The notes under the pieces: model-generated | Seen by the model: the letters and a program-made list of their open reading frames with translations, nothing else | Databases searched by the model: none | Told to the model about the DNA's origin: nothing | Program-made: the position numbers and the translations under genes | Assembly (NCBI RefSeq): GCF_001039355.2 | Contig: NW_019774892.1 | Coordinates: 107,940 to 139,324, forward strand | Length of the DNA stretch: 31,385 bases | Direction: 5' to 3' | Origin: Lingula anatina | Lineage: Eukaryota > Brachiopoda > Lingulata > Lingulida > Lingulidae | In this document: in pieces, positions 30,957 to 31,385 of the stretch | Numbering within the stretch: position 1 is the stretch's first letter | Layout: every line of letters starts with the position of its first letter

Positions 30957-31385
30957 CTGAAGAGAAATAGAATGGATGGCTATATATCTTTATTGAAAAT
31001 TATACTAAGTCTTACAGATTTTCATAGAATGAATAGCTGAACAGTATTTGCAGGTGTCTGCTAAGATTCTAATCTAGACATTATTGCTTGTAAAGCTCCA
31101 AAGTTTCTACTAATGCACCATCATTGCAATTAAATTTTTACTTGATATCATACATGTGGTGCTCTATTTAAAGTAAATGAATCTTTTCTAATTACTTATG
31201 ACATGAGTGGCAGCTGTGGACTGCTACATTACATGCAAGTCTGCAGCAGCAAAAGTGCTTCAGATGCCCTTAGATGACCTGTGTCAAAGTGATGACAAGA
31301 TCTATTTTCTGATTTCCAAACTTAAAGCTCTGTTAAAAATAAAGCATATTGACAGCAGACAAAATTGGATGCCGAAAAAAAAAAA
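30957..31385 (-). other. Intron upstream of the follistatin/Kazal exon
   Basis: AT-rich, with no further exon recognised up to the window end, which finishes in an A-run (31375-31385). Confidence 0.5.

Noticed and set aside
1-31385. tRNA, rRNA or CRISPR arrays
   Set aside because: No cloverleaf, rRNA segment or spaced-repeat array was found by eye on either strand.

Overview
This is animal nuclear DNA. The genes have GT-AG introns, single-copy eukaryotic exons are spread over kilobases, introns and UTRs are AT-rich, and several transposon classes are mixed in. The protein families (IFT46, UFC1, NAA20, a follistatin/Kazal protein) and the repeat style (TAGGCCTA-rich stretches, many short palindromic elements) fit a marine invertebrate bilaterian. 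I cannot name the species. Three single-base N positions (3530, 9143, 19003) are present. Two of them separate near-identical duplicated blocks and look like unmerged assembly overlaps.

Layout. 1-1248: microsatellites, then what looks like a piggyBac-like terminus (TTAA then CCCC) with two tandem 210-bp units. 1249-8609: a nearly complete but disabled Ty3/gypsy LTR retrotransposon inserted into the second unit. Its 191-bp LTRs run TGTA...TACA, with a 4-bp target duplication. It carries gag, pol and, most unusually, an extra open frame upstream of gag that resembles an SGNH/GDSL-type hydrolase. 9395-13132: the last six exons of IFT46 (+). 14600-16307: complete UFC1 (+, five exons, 167 aa). 18229-18369: a small candidate exon for a single-pass membrane peptide. 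18625-20196: a decayed Tc1/mariner DD34E element. 20809-20938: a palindromic element. 21361-25943: complete NAA20 (+, six exons, 173 aa). Its introns hold a microsatellite, an inverted pair of hAT-like MITEs bracketing exon 5, and a second palindromic element. 26981-27637: a minus-strand frame of about 219 codons with four stops, apparently a decayed gene. About 28420-28840: a GC-richer non-coding island, possibly regulatory. 30556-30956: the last coding exon (-) of a follistatin/Kazal-domain protein with a very basic tail.

The host genes do not form a pathway. IFT46 acts in ciliary transport, UFC1 is the E2 of UFMylation, and NAA20 is the catalytic subunit of NatB. They are simply neighbours in one orientation. 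The item most worth follow-up is the upstream SGNH-like frame of the retrotransposon. It has 242 codons and no methionine, keeps block III and the block V Asp/His, but has lost the expected nucleophilic serine.
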